A stretch of 64,000 nt of DNA from Prolixibacteraceae bacterium. GTDB lineage: Bacteria > Bacteroidota > Bacteroidia > Bacteroidales > Prolixibacteraceae. The translations under genes were made by a program, and so were the position numbers. The notes beneath the pieces were generated by a model. The model was given only the letters and a program-made list of their open reading frames with translations. It was not told where the DNA came from and ran no database searches. Shown piece by piece: positions 35,292 through 43,550 of this stretch. Numbering within the stretch: position 1 is the stretch's first letter; each line of letters begins with the position of its first letter. The stretch lies in NCBI GenBank assembly GCA_023229575.1, contig JALNYZ010000008.1:62001-126000 (forward strand). The letters run 5' to 3'.

Positions 35292-36574
35292 AAAATATAG
35301 CTGTTCCGGGAATTCGAACCTTCGAAGTGTTTCGCTCGACCGGTGGATATCGGTCGGTTGAGAAGGCGTTGAAAGCCATGTCGCCGGATGAGGTAGTCGA
35401 GGAGGTCAAAAAATCGGGATTAAGGGGCAGGGGAGGGGCCGGGTTTCCTGCCGGTATGAAATGGGGCTTTATCGACAAAAAGTCAGACAAGCCGCGCTAC
35501 CTGATCTGCAATGCGGATGAGAGCGAACCGGGCACCTTTAAGGACCGGTACCTGATGGAAAAAATTCCCCATCTGCTGATCGAAGGGATGATCTGCTCTT
35601 GTTATGCTTTGGGTGCAAAAACAGGATACATCTATGTCAGAGGGGAATACAAATACATCATCGGAATTTTAAACGAAGCCATTCGGGAAGCCTATGCAAA
35701 CGGCTTTCTGGGTAATAATATATTGGGAAGCTCATATAGTCTTGATATTCACGTGCATTCTGGCGCTGGCGCTTATATATGCGGTGAAGAGACTGCAATG
35801 ATCGAATCGCTGGAAGGGAAGCGCGGGAATCCCCGCATCAAACCTCCTTTCCCTGCTGTAGTCGGATTGTACGGGGGGCCAACGGTTGTCAACAACGTGG
35901 AGACCCTTGCCAATATCGGATTTATTGTAAACAATGGCGGTACCGAATATGCCCGATACGGTTCAGGTAAAAGTACCGGCACCAAATTGATTTCTGCCTG
36001 CGGGAATATCAACAATCCTGGTGTGTATGAAATTGAACTTGGATTGAGTGTCAGGGAATTTCTATTCGAACCCCAATATTGCGGGGGAATTAAAAATAAC
36101 AAAAAGCTGAAAGCGGTAATTGCCGGAGGATCTTCTGTACCGATTTTACCGGCTAACCTGATTCTTCAGACTGCTTCCGGCGAAGAACGCCTCTTTACAT
36201 ATGAATCGCTGGCTGACGGTGGTTTTGTAAGTGGTACGATGTTGGGTTCAGGTGGATTTATCGTTTACGATGAGGATGCCTGTATTGTTCGCAATACCTG
36301 GAACCTTTCGCGTTTTTACCACCACGAGTCTTGCGGACAATGTTCTCCGTGCCGCGAAGGTACCGGATGGATGGAGAATGTACTGCACCGTATCGAACAC
36401 GGTCAGGGCAGGACCAAAGACATTGATTTATTGGTCAGTATCGCCGCGAAAATAGAGGGAAATACCATTTGTCCGCTCGGTGATGCCGCTGCCTGGCCTG
36501 TTGCCAGCGCCATCAGGCATTTCAGGCACGAGTTTGAGGAGCACGTGTTGCATCCGGAGAGGTGTGGGCACTAG
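35270..36574 (+). CDS. nuoF: NADH-quinone oxidoreductase subunit F (NADH/FMN, N3)
   Basis: The 434-residue subunit has the FMN/NADH-binding GRGGAGFPAGMKWGF, ADESEPGTFKDR and GAGAYICGEETAMIESLEG. The 4Fe-4S N3 ligands are in SCGQCSPCREG and in NTICPLGDA. It is the NADH entry point. Its presence with nuoE and nuoG indicates a true NADH-oxidising complex rather than the 11-subunit ferredoxin type. Confidence 0.97.
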   Translation: MERKILLKNIAVPGIRTFEVFRSTGGYRSVEKALKAMSPDEVVEEVKKSGLRGRGGAGFPAGMKWGFIDKKSDKPRYLICNADESEPGTFKDRYLMEKIPHLLIEGMICSCYALGAKTGYIYVRGEYKYIIGILNEAIREAYANGFLGNNILGSSYSLDIHVHSGAGAYICGEETAMIESLEGKRGNPRIKPPFPAVVGLYGGPTVVNNVETLANIGFIVNNGGTEYARYGSGKSTGTKLISACGNINNPGVYEIELGLSVREFLFEPQYCGGIKNNKKLKAVIAGGSSVPILPANLILQTASGEERLFTYESLADGGFVSGTMLGSGGFIVYDEDACIVRNTWNLSRFYHHESCGQCSPCREGTGWMENVLHRIEHGQGRTKDIDLLVSIAAKIEGNTICPLGDAAAWPVASAIRHFRHEFEEHVLHPERCGH

Positions 36575-36575
36575 A

Positions 36576-36894
36576 AGAAGAGACTGGGACGACTTGGACG
36601 ACGGAGAGGACTTATGGACTGGGAGACGGAGGGAATGGAATTGAAACGAAGAAACGGGGAAACGGAGAACCGATCCCTGAGCTAAGCCGAACGGATATTT
36701 GAAACTGAGAGTTTAAAGTGAACAGTGAAGAAGGTACTAAACGAGGGATGAATGACAAATCTGGGGTTATATTCCGGAGGGATTAAATATCAATAGCCCC
36801 GGGTGGAGCGAAGCGGAACCCGGGGTAAAGAGATGATGCATGAAAACCGTCCGCGGTAATAATTCGAAAAATTACCGATGTTTATTTCGGACGG
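36576..36894. repeat. Repeat- and hairpin-rich spacer between nuoF and nuoG
   Basis: This 375-nt gap contains no gene. 36576-36670 is a purine-rich tract of imperfect GACGGAGA / GAAACGAAGAAACGG units whose reverse complement reappears at 58767-58830. CCCCGGGT (36797-36804) pairs with ACCCGGGG (36818-36825), a hairpin type widespread in Bacteroidota. 36847-36894 is a two-level hairpin: CCGTCCG/CGGACGG outside CGGTAAT/ATTACCG. Confidence 0.7.
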
Positions 36895-36949
36895 AAGGCA
36901 GGAGAACATGAAAATTGAGAAATAGGATAGAACAATATATTAATTTGAG

Positions 36950-37954
36950 ATGCTTACGGTAACAATTGATAATCACACGATTGAGGTTGAGGAGGGAACA
37001 ACGATTCTGCAGGCTGCCAGGATGATCGGGGGGGCGGTGGTTCCACCGGCCATGTGTTATTACTCCAAACTGAAGGAGTCGGGCGGAAAATGCAGGACCT
37101 GTCTGGTGAAAGTTGCCCAGGGCTCTGCCAGGGATCCGCGTCCTGTGCCCAAACTCGTAGCATCCTGCAGGACTCCGGTTGCCGATGGCATGGTGGTTCA
37201 AAATATTACATCGCAGGAAGTTATTGATACCAGGAAGGCCATTGTTGAGTTTCTGCTGATAAACCATCCGCTTGATTGCCCTGTGTGCGACCAGGCAGGT
37301 GAGTGCGATCTTCAAAACCTGAGTTTTGACAACGGCAGGGAAGAGTCTCGCTTCGAAGAGGCCAAAAGAACTTTCAAGGTAGTAGACATCGGCGACAAAA
37401 TTCAGTTGCACATGAACCGCTGTATTTTGTGCTACCGTTGTGTTTATGCCGCCGATCAGCTGACCGATAAAAGATCGCACGGAATACTCTACCGGGGAGA
37501 TGTATCCGAGATTTCTACCTACATACAAAACGATATTAACAACGATTTTTCGGGTAACATCATCGATGTTTGCCCTGTTGGTGCATTGACAGATAAGACT
37601 TTCCGCTTTAAAAACAGGGTTTGGTTCCTGAATCCAATGAATGCCAGCAGGTCCTGCAGCAAATGTTCAGGCAAGGTAACTGCCTGGATGAGGGGAGAGG
37701 AGGTCTACCGAGTGACAGGCAGGAAAGATCAGTTTGGCGAGGTGGAGGAGTTTATATGCAACGAATGTCGTTTTGATAAAAAGGAGCGATCAGACTGGAC
37801 CATTGAAGGACCCCGAAACATCAAAAGGGCTTCTGTTATCAGCCAGAATCATTACCTGAAATCAAAACAACCCACGGTTATCCTGCCGCTTGAAAACAGG
37901 ACAGTGACCATTGAAGAGTTTGAAAAGAATAGTAACAACGAAATACAACCTTGA
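36950..37954 (+). CDS. nuoG: NADH-quinone oxidoreductase subunit G, short form
   Basis: The product is 334 residues against ~700-900 for classical NuoG. It keeps the N-terminal ferredoxin fold with 2Fe-2S ligands (CYYSKLKESGGKCRTC), the His/Cys cluster region (HPLDCPVCDQAGECDLQN) and the CILCYRCVYA cluster, and ends with a CSKCSGK...CNECR segment. The molybdopterin-oxidoreductase-like domain is absent. The frame ends cleanly with TGA beside the nuoH start, so this is a compact form, not a frameshift. I believe short NuoG versions occur elsewhere in Bacteroidota. Confidence 0.92.
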   Translation: MLTVTIDNHTIEVEEGTTILQAARMIGGAVVPPAMCYYSKLKESGGKCRTCLVKVAQGSARDPRPVPKLVASCRTPVADGMVVQNITSQEVIDTRKAIVEFLLINHPLDCPVCDQAGECDLQNLSFDNGREESRFEEAKRTFKVVDIGDKIQLHMNRCILCYRCVYAADQLTDKRSHGILYRGDVSEISTYIQNDINNDFSGNIIDVCPVGALTDKTFRFKNRVWFLNPMNASRSCSKCSGKVTAWMRGEEVYRVTGRKDQFGEVEEFICNECRFDKKERSDWTIEGPRNIKRASVISQNHYLKSKQPTVILPLENRTVTIEEFEKNSNNEIQP

Positions 37955-37956
37955 AT

Positions 37957-38988
37957 ATGGATGGCAATTACATCCTCTATAAAATAATTCTCGCATCAGT
38001 CATTCTGCTGATCAGTTTGGTGGTAGCAATGTATTCCACCCTGCTGGAACGTAAAGTTGCCGGTTTTTTTCAGGACCGCCTGGGTCCCAATAGGGCAGGT
38101 ATTGGTGGAATTTTCCAGCCGCTTGCAGACGGACTCAAACTCTTCTTCAAAGAGGAGTTTATGCCAGGAACTGCGGATAAATTTTTATACATCCTTGGGC
38201 CATCGCTGACTATGATGATTGCGTTGTTAACCAGCGCGGTAATCCCATGGGGAAATAGTTTCATCATCAATGGTACTGAATATACGCTGCAGGTAGCTGA
38301 TATCAATGTCGGTGTGCTATACGTCTTCGCTATCCTTTCGATAGGAGTGTACGGTATCATGATCGGTGGTTGGGCATCCAACAACAAATATGCGCTAATC
38401 GGCGCCGTGAGGGCTGCTTCACAGATGATCAGCTATGAGCTGGCCATGAGCATGTCGATCATTGCCATCGTCATGATGAGCGGTACCCTTAGCCTGAAAG
38501 ATATTGTCGACCAGCAACATGGCATGAACTGGAATGTCTGGTACCAGCCATTGGGCTTCCTGATATTTATCGTTTGCGCTTTTGCCGAATGTAACCGTTC
38601 CCCCTTCGACCTTCCCGAATGTGAAACCGAGCTGATTGGGGGCTACCACACCGAATACAGCAGTATGAAGCTGGGCTTTTACCTTTTCGCCGAATACATC
38701 AACATGTTCATCTCATCCGCGATGATTGCCACCCTCTTCTTTGGCGGGTATAATTTTCCTTTCATGGATTCCCTGGGCCTGTCGCACAACGCGTTGACAA
38801 TCATCGGATCGCTGGTTTTCTTTGCCAAGATAGCTTTCTTTGTATTCTTCTTCATGTGGGTTCGATGGACGCTTCCCCGGTTTCGTTACGATCAGCTGAT
38901 GCGGCTTGGTTGGAAGAGTTTGTTGCCTTTGGCGATCATTAATATCCTTATCACAGGATTTGTTATTATGATAAAAAATCACCTGTAA
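37957..38988 (+). CDS. nuoH: NADH-quinone oxidoreductase subunit H
   Basis: ATG 37957 (MDGNYILYK) is used; a TTG at 37951 overlapping the nuoG stop is also in frame. The 343-residue protein has eight or nine helices and the signatures LLERKVAGFFQDRLGPNRAG and AECNRSPFDLPECETELIGGYHTEY. It forms part of the quinone channel and first proton path. Confidence 0.97.
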   Translation: MDGNYILYKIILASVILLISLVVAMYSTLLERKVAGFFQDRLGPNRAGIGGIFQPLADGLKLFFKEEFMPGTADKFLYILGPSLTMMIALLTSAVIPWGNSFIINGTEYTLQVADINVGVLYVFAILSIGVYGIMIGGWASNNKYALIGAVRAASQMISYELAMSMSIIAIVMMSGTLSLKDIVDQQHGMNWNVWYQPLGFLIFIVCAFAECNRSPFDLPECETELIGGYHTEYSSMKLGFYLFAEYINMFISSAMIATLFFGGYNFPFMDSLGLSHNALTIIGSLVFFAKIAFFVFFFMWVRWTLPRFRYDQLMRLGWKSLLPLAIINILITGFVIMIKNHL

Positions 38989-38991
38989 ACC

Positions 38992-39579
38992 ATGTCAGTC
39001 AATCAATATAGTGATAGTTTGTCTGGTAGGCGCAAGGTCGTTTCAAACAAGAAAATGAACTTCGCGGAGAGGATCTATCTGCCTGCCATCGTTGGCGGAT
39101 TTGGGATTACCATCGGCCACTTTTTCAAAAAGAGCGCAACCATTCAGTACCCTGAAGTAAAAAGGCCCATTGCCGAAATTTATCGTGGCAAGCATGTCCT
39201 GAAACGGGACGATGAAGGCAGGGAAAGATGTACTGCCTGTGGTTTATGCGCCCTGGCCTGTCCGGCAGAGGCCATTACCATGATTGCCGCAGAGCGGAAA
39301 GAGGATGAAATGAATCTATACAGGGAAGAAAAATATGCCTCTGTGTATGAAATAAATATGCTACGCTGTATATTCTGCGGATTGTGCGAGGAGGCTTGCC
39401 CCAAAGAGGCAATCTTCCTAACCAATGAGATTGTTCCGTCCGATTTGGAACGGAGTGATTTTATCTATGGGAAAGATGTTTTGGTGGAACCTGTCGACAA
39501 AAGGGTCGACATCAGTCAGCGCCAAACCCCCGAAGTACTGGAGTTTAAAAAGGACAAAAATCAATCGCATAATGTTTAA
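38992..39579 (+). CDS. nuoI: NADH-quinone oxidoreductase subunit I (two 4Fe-4S clusters)
   Basis: The 195-residue ferredoxin-type subunit has two C-x2-C-x2-C-x3-C motifs, CTACGLCALACP and CIFCGLCEEACP, for clusters N6a and N6b. It follows nuoH by 3 nt. After it the tight spacing of the operon is broken by repeat tracts. Confidence 0.96.
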   Translation: MSVNQYSDSLSGRRKVVSNKKMNFAERIYLPAIVGGFGITIGHFFKKSATIQYPEVKRPIAEIYRGKHVLKRDDEGRERCTACGLCALACPAEAITMIAAERKEDEMNLYREEKYASVYEINMLRCIFCGLCEEACPKEAIFLTNEIVPSDLERSDFIYGKDVLVEPVDKRVDISQRQTPEVLEFKKDKNQSHNV

Positions 39580-39581
39580 TC

Positions 39582-39624
39582 AAGTGCCTAAAGTGCCTAA
39601 AGTGACTAATGTGCCTAAAGTACT
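39582..39624. repeat. Tandem AAGTGCCT-type repeats after nuoI
   Basis: Four imperfect units of AAGTG(C/A)CTAA. The last 14 bases (39611-39624) are exactly the reverse complement of 41227-41240, so inverted copies bracket nuoJ and the toxin-antitoxin genes. Confidence 0.75.
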
Positions 39625-39653
39625 TCCGCTCCAATCAAGATTGAAAGGGGAAT

Positions 39654-39772
39654 CTCATAACTCATAACTCATATCTCATATCTCATAACTCATATCTCAT
39701 ATCTCATATCTCATAACTCATATCTCATATCTCATAACTCATATCTCATATCTCATAACTCATATCTCATAA
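39654..39772. repeat. Heptamer array: 17 tandem CTCATAA/CTCATAT units before nuoJ
   Basis: Seventeen perfect 7-bp units CTCATAW run from 39654 to 39772, with units ending AA or AT in an irregular order. The array ends 8 nt before the nuoJ ATG. It lies outside any reading frame and is a likely variable-number repeat. Its reverse-complement unit recurs at about 54009-54032. Confidence 0.95.
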
Positions 39773-39780
39773 CTCCTCCC

Positions 39781-40284
39781 ATGATGTTCTCCAGATATCT
39801 CTTCTTCATTCTCTCCTTTATCGCGATTTACGCCGCGTTAAAGGTGTTGATTTCCAAGAAACCGATGCACAGCGTATTGTACCTGACTTTGGCATTTTTT
39901 GCGATCGGAGGTCACTACATTTTGCTGAACGCGCAGTTTCTGGCAGTGGTACACATCATTGTTTATGCCGGCGCCATCATGGTGTTGTTTATCTATACAG
40001 TGATGTTGCTGAATCTCAATATACAAGGGGAGTTTCCGAAGTCGCGACTGATGAAATTTGCCTCCGCCATCGCCGGAGGTATGCTTTTGATGGTATTCAT
40101 CGCTGTTTTCAGGACCTATGATTTGAAGATGGTTGCCGATCCAGCATTGAACCAGATAGGATTGGTGAAGAACCTTGGAAAGGTTTTGTTCGATGAGTAT
40201 TATTTGCCTTTCGAACTATCTTCGATCCTGTTTCTGGCTGCAATGGTAGGAGCGGTGATGTTGGGGAAGAAAGACATTTATTGA
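39781..40284 (+). CDS. nuoJ: NADH-quinone oxidoreductase subunit J
   Basis: The 167-residue protein has five transmembrane helices, with the conserved HSVLYLTLAFFAIGGHYILLNAQFLAVVHIIVYAGAIMVLFIY stretch at residues ~30-72. It starts with ATGATG, so Met2 is an equal choice. It is separated from nuoI by repeat tracts and from nuoK by about 1 kb of inserted genes. Confidence 0.95.
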   Translation: MMFSRYLFFILSFIAIYAALKVLISKKPMHSVLYLTLAFFAIGGHYILLNAQFLAVVHIIVYAGAIMVLFIYTVMLLNLNIQGEFPKSRLMKFASAIAGGMLLMVFIAVFRTYDLKMVADPALNQIGLVKNLGKVLFDEYYLPFELSSILFLAAMVGAVMLGKKDIY

Positions 40285-40370
40285 ATTAAAAATTAAAAAT
40301 TAAATATTAGCGAGTTTGATTAGAAACATGTATTGTAATCAATTTCATTAAAGAAATAACAATATTGTAT

Positions 40371-40378
40371 TAACTTTG
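40371..40378 (+). promoter_or_regulatory. Probable -7 element (TAACTTTG) of the MazEF-type pair
   Basis: It is an exact TAnnTTTG match 25 nt before the antitoxin ATG, predicting initiation near 40385. It would let the inserted genes be expressed separately from the nuo transcript and might feed nuoK-N. Confidence 0.45.
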
Positions 40379-40402
40379 TAATTACATTTATAATATTTGA
40401 AC

Positions 40403-40648
40403 ATGGACATTTCAGTAGTACAGATAGGTAATTCCAAGGGTATCAGGTTGAGTAAGACGCTGATTGAAAAGTATCATATAAAAGATACAGTTGAACTTGT
40501 TTTGGAGGAAGGGTACATCATTCTGAAACCGAAAACTGAACCCAGAAAAGGATGGGAAGAAGCGTTTCAAGCGATACATGAAAACGGTGATGATAAATTA
40601 TTGATACCTGATGTATTTGATGATGAAACATTTGACGAATGGAAATAA
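40403..40648 (+). CDS. AbrB/MazE-type antitoxin
   Basis: The 81-residue protein from ATG 40403 (TTG 40397 also in frame) has a SpoVT-AbrB swapped-hairpin DNA-binding domain (VVQIGNSKGIRLSKTLI, then VELVLEEGYIILKP). The acidic C-terminal tail (DVFDDETFDEW) would occupy the toxin's active groove. It overlaps the toxin gene by 10 nt. Confidence 0.85.
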   Translation: MDISVVQIGNSKGIRLSKTLIEKYHIKDTVELVLEEGYIILKPKTEPRKGWEEAFQAIHENGDDKLLIPDVFDDETFDEWK

Positions 40649-40962
40649 AACAATATGATATTGTTTTGGTGAATCTTGATCCAACCATTGGAAGTGAGAT
40701 ACGAAAGACTCGTCCATGCGCCGTTATTTCACCCAATGAGATGAATCAATTTCTACATACAATCGTAATTGCTCCTATGACAAGCCAAATGAAATTGTTT
40801 CCTACTAGAATAAAAGTCAATCATGACGATAAAATTGGTTGGATTGTCATAGATCAGATAAGAAGCATCGATAAACAAAGGGTAATCAAAATTCTTGATC
40901 ATCTGACATATAGAGAGATTGAAAAGGTTAAGTCTGTATTAAAAGAAACTTATGTTGATTAA
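40639..40962 (+). CDS. MazF/PemK-type endoribonuclease toxin
   Basis: The 107-residue product has the MazF fold markers: YDIVLVNLDPTIGSEIRKTRPCAVIS with the conserved Arg, and VIAPMTSQ with the Thr/Ser of the active site. It should cleave single-stranded mRNA when not bound by the upstream AbrB-type protein. It appears full length. The pair sits inside the nuo operon between nuoJ and nuoK, in the same orientation. Confidence 0.87.
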   Translation: MEIKQYDIVLVNLDPTIGSEIRKTRPCAVISPNEMNQFLHTIVIAPMTSQMKLFPTRIKVNHDDKIGWIVIDQIRSIDKQRVIKILDHLTYREIEKVKSVLKETYVD

Positions 40963-40973
40963 TAATTAAAAAC

Positions 40974-41207
40974 ATGAAGGAAAGAAATGAATTAATCAGG
41001 GTTTTTACTGGGAGCGAGGTCTCAACAATCATGCTTCAAGGGGCCCTGGAGGAAATGGGTATTGGTTCTTTGGTGCAAAATGATTCCCAATCAGGTATGT
41101 CAGCCGGTATTGGCGGATTTCCCTCCTTCGTTGATCTCTTTATTCAACAATCAGATCTGAAAAAAGCAGAACCCTTAATCAATGAATTCACGAATGCAAA
41201 TAATTAA
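40974..41207 (+). CDS. DUF2007-type small protein
   Basis: This 77-residue cytoplasmic protein fits the DUF2007 pattern: IRVFTGSEVSTIMLQGALEEMGI, a variable loop, then VDLFIQQSDLKKAEPLINEF. The fold resembles a ferredoxin-like/ACT-type unit described as a putative signal transducer. It follows the toxin by 11 nt and shares the inserted block inside nuo. Confidence 0.7.
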   Translation: MKERNELIRVFTGSEVSTIMLQGALEEMGIGSLVQNDSQSGMSAGIGGFPSFVDLFIQQSDLKKAEPLINEFTNANN

Positions 41208-41225
41208 AGAAACAGCGTTATAACC

Positions 41226-41271
41226 AAGTACTTTAGGCACTCTAGGCACTTTAAATACTTTAGGCACTTTT
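41226..41271. repeat. Tandem CTTTAGGCA-type repeats before nuoK
   Basis: Four imperfect units of ACTTTAGGCACT, inverted relative to the tract at 39582-39624 and including the 14-bp exact inverted match at 41227-41240. Confidence 0.75.
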
Positions 41272-41304
41272 CAATAAAAGAATAAATAAAATATTTTAGG
41301 AACC

Positions 41305-41622
41305 ATGCAAAACCTGCAAATCATACCGCTCGATTACTACATCTTCTTCTGTTCGGCGCTTTTTGCCATCGGAGTGGTAGGTGTTTTGGTCAAGCGCAAT
41401 GCCCTGGTCATTTTTATGTCGATCGAGCTGATGCTCAACTCTGCCAATCTGCTTTTGGCAGCGTTTTCGGCCTATCGGAATGATCCGGCCGGACAGATCT
41501 TCGTCTTTTTCATCATGGTTGTGGCCGCTGCCGAGGTAGCCATCGGACTGGCATTGCTGGTAATGATCTACCGGTCAACCCACACCATCGATATCAATGT
41601 GCTCAATAAATTGAAATGGTAA
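41305..41622 (+). CDS. nuoK: NADH-quinone oxidoreductase subunit K
   Basis: The 105-residue protein has three helices with the two buried Glu residues of the proton path, in MSIELMLNSANLLL and AAAEVAIGLALLV. Length is normal. nuoL follows 18 nt later. Confidence 0.97.
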   Translation: MQNLQIIPLDYYIFFCSALFAIGVVGVLVKRNALVIFMSIELMLNSANLLLAAFSAYRNDPAGQIFVFFIMVVAAAEVAIGLALLVMIYRSTHTIDINVLNKLKW

Positions 41623-41640
41623 ACGCAAAGATTGAATACT

Positions 41641-43548
41641 ATGTTTGAATATATTTGGCTGGTACCGCTCTTTCCACTGATTGGATTTCTATTGATCGCT
41701 TTTAATTTCAGGCGGTTCAAAGGGATCACTTCAGGTGTATTGGCATCTGTGATGGTACTAATCCCGTTTTTGATTTCCCTGGCATTATTCAGCAATCTGG
41801 TTGCAGGTGCACCTGCAAGGACAGTCGAACTTTTTAGCTGGATCAGCTTTGACAAACTTTCCATTCCGTTTTCATTTCTGGTCGACAGGCTCTCGGTCCT
41901 GATGCTGCTCATTGTGACAGGAGTTGGTTTTCTGATCCATGTCTATTCCATCGGGTACATGAAGGAAGATGCCGGTTTTAACCGCTTCTTCTCCTATATG
42001 AACCTCTTCGTTTTCTTCATGCTGTTGCTGGTTTTGGGCTCCAACTACCTGATCCTCTTTATCGGATGGGAGGGTGTCGGACTATCATCCTACCTGCTGA
42101 TCGGTTTCTGGTTTAAAAACCAGGAGTACAACAATGCGGCCAAGAAGGCATTTATCATGAACCGCATCGGAGACCTTGGTTTTCTGCTTGCCCTTTTCCT
42201 GTTGGTTAAAACATTTGGCACCCTGAATTTTGAGGAGATATTTGCACAATTATCATCTGTACCGATCCGGACTTCAACCATCACCATCATAACGCTTCTG
42301 TTGTTTGCAGGAGCGATAGGGAAAAGCGCCCAGATACCGCTCTTTACCTGGCTTCCTGATGCCATGGCCGGACCTACGCCTGTATCGGCTTTGATCCACG
42401 CCGCTACCATGGTTACGGCGGGAATCTACATGATCGCCCGTTCAAACCTGTTGTTTGTCATGGCCCCCATAACAATGATGACTATTTCAGTGATTGGCAT
42501 TACCACGGCCTTAATGGCTGGCGCTATTGCCATTTACCAGAATGATATCAAGAAGATATTGGCTTATTCGACTGTCAGTCAGCTGGGCTTTATGTTTGTC
42601 GCGCTTGGTTCGGGAGCATTTACCGGGGCCATGTTCCATCTAACTACCCACGCTTTCTTCAAGGCACTGCTCTTCCTTGCTGCAGGTAGTGTGATCCATG
42701 CGCTGCATGGCGAGCAGGATATACGCAAAATGGGTGGACTAAAAGATAAAATCCCGGTTACATTTTGGCTATTTTTGATTGGCACACTGGCCATTGCCGG
42801 TATTCCTCCCTTATCAGGATTCTTTTCCAAGGATATGATCCTGCTGGGCGCGTTTCACGTTAGTCCGGTACTGTGGGTCTTGTCTGTCATTGCCGCCCTG
42901 ATGACTGCTATTTACATGTTCCGGCTTTTGTATGTTGTATTTTGGGGAAAGGCTGCAGTGGTTGAGAATCCAAAACATCCCGTTCACGAATCACCCAAAA
43001 GCATGACGGTTCCAATGGGTATTTTGGCTGTTTTGGCCGTTTTTGGTGGATTGTTGGGGGTACCTCATTTGTTTGGCGGAGAGGATCGAATTCAGACGTT
43101 TTTGGGAACTAACTTCTCAGCATCAGAATCACTTTTGAAACATAGTGCAGCAACATCGGAAGGACAGACGGAACTATGGCTGATGATCATACCGTTGATA
43201 ATAATCCTTGGCTTAATCTATCTGGCCTGGTCACGTTTTGTAAAAAACAGGTCGATTGCCCAGGATGAACCGGAAAGGTCATTTGTTGCCAACCTGGCTT
43301 ACCGCAAATTTTATGTAGATGAATTGTACCACGAGATAATCCAGAAACCGGTGGCCGGTTTATCCTCCTTCTTTCATGATGTCATTGAAGTGAGGGTCGT
43401 TGACAGGTTTGTTGACCAAACCGGGGTTTTCATAGTGTGGATCGGGAGGAATATTCGTTACATGCAAACGGGAAATGTAGGCGCCTATCTTTTCTACATG
43501 GTCATCAGCATTATCCTCATCCTATTTTTTAATCTGTTCAATAAATAA
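41641..43548 (+). CDS. nuoL: NADH-quinone oxidoreductase subunit L
   Basis: ATG 41641 is chosen over an in-frame TTG at 41632. The 635-residue antiporter-like subunit has about 16 helices with WEGVGLSSYLLIGFW, the TM7 region LPDAMAGPTPVSALIHAATMVTAG and the long lateral helix near the C terminus. It is a distal proton-pumping subunit. Confidence 0.97.
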   Translation: MFEYIWLVPLFPLIGFLLIAFNFRRFKGITSGVLASVMVLIPFLISLALFSNLVAGAPARTVELFSWISFDKLSIPFSFLVDRLSVLMLLIVTGVGFLIHVYSIGYMKEDAGFNRFFSYMNLFVFFMLLLVLGSNYLILFIGWEGVGLSSYLLIGFWFKNQEYNNAAKKAFIMNRIGDLGFLLALFLLVKTFGTLNFEEIFAQLSSVPIRTSTITIITLLLFAGAIGKSAQIPLFTWLPDAMAGPTPVSALIHAATMVTAGIYMIARSNLLFVMAPITMMTISVIGITTALMAGAIAIYQNDIKKILAYSTVSQLGFMFVALGSGAFTGAMFHLTTHAFFKALLFLAAGSVIHALHGEQDIRKMGGLKDKIPVTFWLFLIGTLAIAGIPPLSGFFSKDMILLGAFHVSPVLWVLSVIAALMTAIYMFRLLYVVFWGKAAVVENPKHPVHESPKSMTVPMGILAVLAVFGGLLGVPHLFGGEDRIQTFLGTNFSASESLLKHSAATSEGQTELWLMIIPLIIILGLIYLAWSRFVKNRSIAQDEPERSFVANLAYRKFYVDELYHEIIQKPVAGLSSFFHDVIEVRVVDRFVDQTGVFIVWIGRNIRYMQTGNVGAYLFYMVISIILILFFNLFNK

Positions 43549-43550
43549 CC

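Noticed and set aside
36950..37954. nuoG as a truncated pseudogene
   Set aside because: The end is clean, adjoins nuoH directly, and all expected cluster ligands are present, so a compact functional form is more likely.
39654..39772. Heptamer array considered as CRISPR
   Set aside because: Units are 7 bp with no spacers and there are no cas genes.
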